Below are positions 13,775 through 14,967 of a stretch of 14,967 nucleotides of DNA, piece after piece. Where the stretch lies: assembly GCA_039800005.1 (NCBI GenBank), contig JBDLRN010000061.1:1-14967 (forward strand). The letters run 5' to 3'. The translations under genes were made by a program, and so were the position numbers. Position 1 is the stretch's first letter, and the number at the start of each line of letters is the position of its first letter. The notes below the pieces were generated by a model. That model did not search any database. It was not told the DNA's origin and was given only the letters and a program-made list of their open reading frames with translations. The stretch comes from Casp-actino8 sp039800005 (GTDB taxonomy: Bacteria; Actinomycetota; Acidimicrobiia; Acidimicrobiales; Ilumatobacteraceae).

Positions 13775-14134
13775 TCAGGCGGATGCGGCTTCCTGGGCGG
13801 CTGTGGCCTTGGGAGCAGCCTTCTTGCGAGCCTTCTTGGCCTTGGAGGCCACGACGGGCTTGCCGGCCACGGTGCGCACGGCCTTGGTCACGAACTCGGC
13901 CTGGGTGTGGAGGACCGACTTGGCGAACTCGACGTTCTTCTCGATGGCGGTCTCGACGACGGCCGGCACCGGGAGGGTGGGCAGGTCGACCTTGGGCAGG
14001 CGGGTGGCGATGGTGGCCTTGGCCAGGCTGGACGCGGTGCGGACGGTGGTCACGCCCTTCTCCAGGGCCTTCAGGGCCACTTCGTTGTTGCGCTCGAGGC
14101 GCTCGATGACGGTGGTGCGGGAGAGTGTCTTCAT
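13775..14134 (-). CDS. Phasin / HBHA-like Lys-Ala-rich coiled protein
   Basis: This 119-residue protein has two helical stretches (residues 1-45 and 56-92) separated by a Pro-rich hinge LPKVDLPTLPVP (46-57). A basic Lys-Ala-Pro tail, KAKKARKKAAPKATA (98-112), follows. No signal peptide or membrane helix is present. The layout matches actinobacterial HBHA/MLDS proteins, which coat lipid droplets and, in mycobacteria, bind heparin through a C-terminal Lys-Ala tail; phasins on PHA granules look similar. The neighbouring XRE gene supports this. The ATG at 14134 is preferred to 14155 because TAGGGT lies 7 nt before it. The direct biochemical role (lipid or PHA granule coat, nucleoid-binding) is not decided by sequence. 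Confidence 0.65.
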   Translation of the reverse strand: MKTLSRTTVIERLERNNEVALKALEKGVTTVRTASSLAKATIATRLPKVDLPTLPVPAVVETAIEKNVEFAKSVLHTQAEFVTKAVRTVAGKPVVASKAKKARKKAAPKATAAQEAASA

Positions 14135-14141
14135 GTCGAGA

Positions 14142-14147
14142 ACCCTA
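14142..14147 (-). promoter_or_regulatory. -10 box for the phasin/HBHA-like operon (leaderless)
   Basis: On the minus strand TAGGGT is followed by 7 nt and the ATG at 14134, the same hexamer and spacing as before the FABP-like gene. It decides the start codon and implies a leaderless transcript for the phasin-XRE-membrane protein operon. Confidence 0.5.
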
Positions 14148-14249
14148 CCAAGCACTGCTTGATTTACCTAGCGGTGCTCCCCCGCTCCCTGTTGCGTCGG
14201 TCATACCGGAGTTCTACTGACCGCGTTCTGACACCCGATGTTCCGGTGC

Positions 14250-14303
14250 GTGGTGTTCCGGTGAGGATTTTTCACCGCATAGGTCGAGATCGCGCACCAG
14301 ATT
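14250..14303 (+). repeat. 54-bp interspersed dyad repeat, copy C
   Basis: This is a plus-orientation copy of the element, with GTGTTCCGGTGAGGA at its outer part and GCGCACCAGATT at its inner end. It carries the GGTCGAGATC variant shared with copy B, which shortens the inner stem to ACC/GGT. TGTTCCGGTG is also duplicated just upstream (14239-14248 and 14254-14263). With copy D it forms an inverted pair in the 247-bp gap between the phasin-like and surface-protein genes. No gene is seen in this gap. Confidence 0.88.
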
Positions 14304-14327
14304 TTCGAGCGGTGGACCCGGGGCCAG

Positions 14328-14381
14328 AATCTGGCGCGGGAAGTTCACCTATGCGGTGAAAAATCCTCACCAGAACACCGG
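14328..14381 (-). repeat. 54-bp interspersed dyad repeat, copy D
   Basis: This inverted copy differs from copy A at about four positions. The inner stem is TTCACC (14344-14349) with GGTGAA (14355-14360) around TATGC. CACCAGAA (14368-14375) pairs with CTGGCG/TTCTGG-type bases at the inner end, with one T-G wobble. Its outer end, ACCGG, abuts the stop codon (14382-14384) of the surface-protein gene. Between C and D a 13-bp dyad GCCAGA-A-TCTGGC (14323-14335) overlaps its inner end. Confidence 0.88.
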
Positions 14382-14967
14382 TTAGAACAGACGTTGGCGG
14401 CGGCGGCCAAGGGCGCCGGCCAAGACACCAGCCACCACCAGCCACATACCCCACACCAGAGGAGTGCTCGACTCGGTGCCGGTCACCGGAATCGTCGGGT
14501 TCAACCGGGCCACGTACACCGAGAGCAACGAGCGGTAGGTGACGCCCTTGCGCGTGGTGACAACGAACTCGACTTCGGCCCGACCATAGAAACCCTCCGT
14601 CGGGGTGAAGTTCACCAGACCCGTCACCGGATCGAGAACCCATGTGCCGTCAGGCGTGACCACCTTGGAGAGCTGTTGATCGGTGACCGGGTCGACGATG
14701 CGCATCGTCTCGGTGTCCCACTCGTCTCCCGCAGGTGGTGCAGAGGTGATCGGGTCGATCGTCACCGGAGTGTTCGGCCGCGCATCGACCGTGTCGGGGT
14801 CGGGCAGATTCCGACCGGGCGCCGGCGTCTTCGGGTCGTTGGTCGACGAGCCGCCGCCGAAATTCATCGGCGGAGCAGCACGCTCGATCGTGATCGTGTA
14901 GGTGGTGGAGAAGCGGGGATCGGATGCGGTCACCTCGACGTCGATCACGTTCGACCCGACGCTCAGG
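14382..14967 (-). CDS. Surface protein C-terminus with sorting-like signal (partial)
   Basis: About 194 residues of a protein that begins beyond the window edge. It opens with LSVGSNVIDVEVTASD...STTYTITIERA, a cadherin-like beta-sandwich ending (PF12733 type), then a Pro/Asp linker. A CshA-type fibril repeat follows (MRIVDPVTDQQLSKVV, GTWVLDPVTGLVNFTPTEGF, VEFVVTTRKG). The end reads IPVTGTESSTP, a hydrophobic helix LVWGMWLVVAGVLAGALG and the tail RRRQRLF, the layout of a Gram-positive cell-wall sorting signal with IPVTG in place of LPxTG. A surface-anchored, possibly adhesive protein is likely. No sortase is in the window, so covalent anchoring is inferred. Repeat copy D touches its stop codon. 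Confidence 0.8.
   Translation of the reverse strand, partial: LSVGSNVIDVEVTASDPRFSTTYTITIERAAPPMNFGGGSSTNDPKTPAPGRNLPDPDTVDARPNTPVTIDPITSAPPAGDEWDTETMRIVDPVTDQQLSKVVTPDGTWVLDPVTGLVNFTPTEGFYGRAEVEFVVTTRKGVTYRSLLSVYVARLNPTIPVTGTESSTPLVWGMWLVVAGVLAGALGRRRQRLF

Noticed and set aside
13466..14359. Long Gly/Leu-rich plus-strand frame over the XRE and phasin-like genes
   Set aside because: It is the antisense of the Lys-Ala-rich and HTH genes; its low-complexity composition mirrors them, and it runs through the repeats.
7155..14381. CRISPR array from the recurring 54-bp units
   Set aside because: Copies are far apart, in both orientations, without regular spacers or cas genes.

Overview
This GC-rich, tightly packed window looks like the chromosome of a high-GC actinobacterium. 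The evidence is a PPOX/F420-type flavoprotein, an XRE regulator beside a HBHA/phasin-like Lys-Ala-rich protein, many start codons lying 6-7 nt behind a TANNNT -10 box (leaderless style), and a C-terminal cell-wall sorting-like signal. A class-level guess of Acidimicrobiia (Ilumatobacter-like) is inference only. I see no tRNA, rRNA, CRISPR array, transposase or phage gene.

Layout. 1-607: the last 53 residues of a DEAD-box RNA helicase, then a small PPOX-type flavin/F420 enzyme. 652-6574: a complete BMP-type (purine nucleoside-like) ABC importer, made of a lipoprotein, a double ATPase and two permeases, with a Rieske non-haem iron oxygenase as the last gene. A perfect 30-bp palindromic terminator separates the abundant binding protein from the rest. 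A probable second promoter and ATGA overlaps then couple ATPase, permease 1, permease 2 and Rieske. 6578-8254: a FABP/calycin-like protein (minus), diverging from a DUF2256-DUF3253 zinc-ribbon protein and an overlapping SAM methyltransferase (plus). 8256-10061: a saccharopine dehydrogenase-like enzyme (minus) diverging from a SnoaL/NTF2-like protein, with an 8+8 bp inverted repeat between them. 10072-11246: a LOG-family phosphoribohydrolase followed by a fragment of a FGGY (xylulokinase-type) sugar kinase (minus). 11275-12459: an AhpD-like protein and exonuclease III (plus). 12426-14134: a minus-strand operon of phasin/HBHA-like protein, XRE regulator and polytopic membrane protein. 14382-14967: the C-terminus of a surface protein with a cadherin-like domain, a CshA-like repeat and an IPVTG/TM/Arg tail.

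The feature least explained by ordinary gene content is a 54-bp interspersed repeat, present four times without a single indel (7155-7208, 7631-7684, 14250-14303, 14328-14381). The copies come as two inverted pairs that always have the same end outermost. Each copy carries nested dyads built from alternating GGTG/CACC modules. One pair brackets the DUF2256-DUF3253 gene, and one of those copies is read as the first 16 codons, start codon included, of the methyltransferase. The other pair forms a compact 132-bp unit touching the stop codon of the surface-protein gene. No mobilising enzyme is visible here, so the repeat may be a REP/MITE-like or RPE-like element moved in trans.
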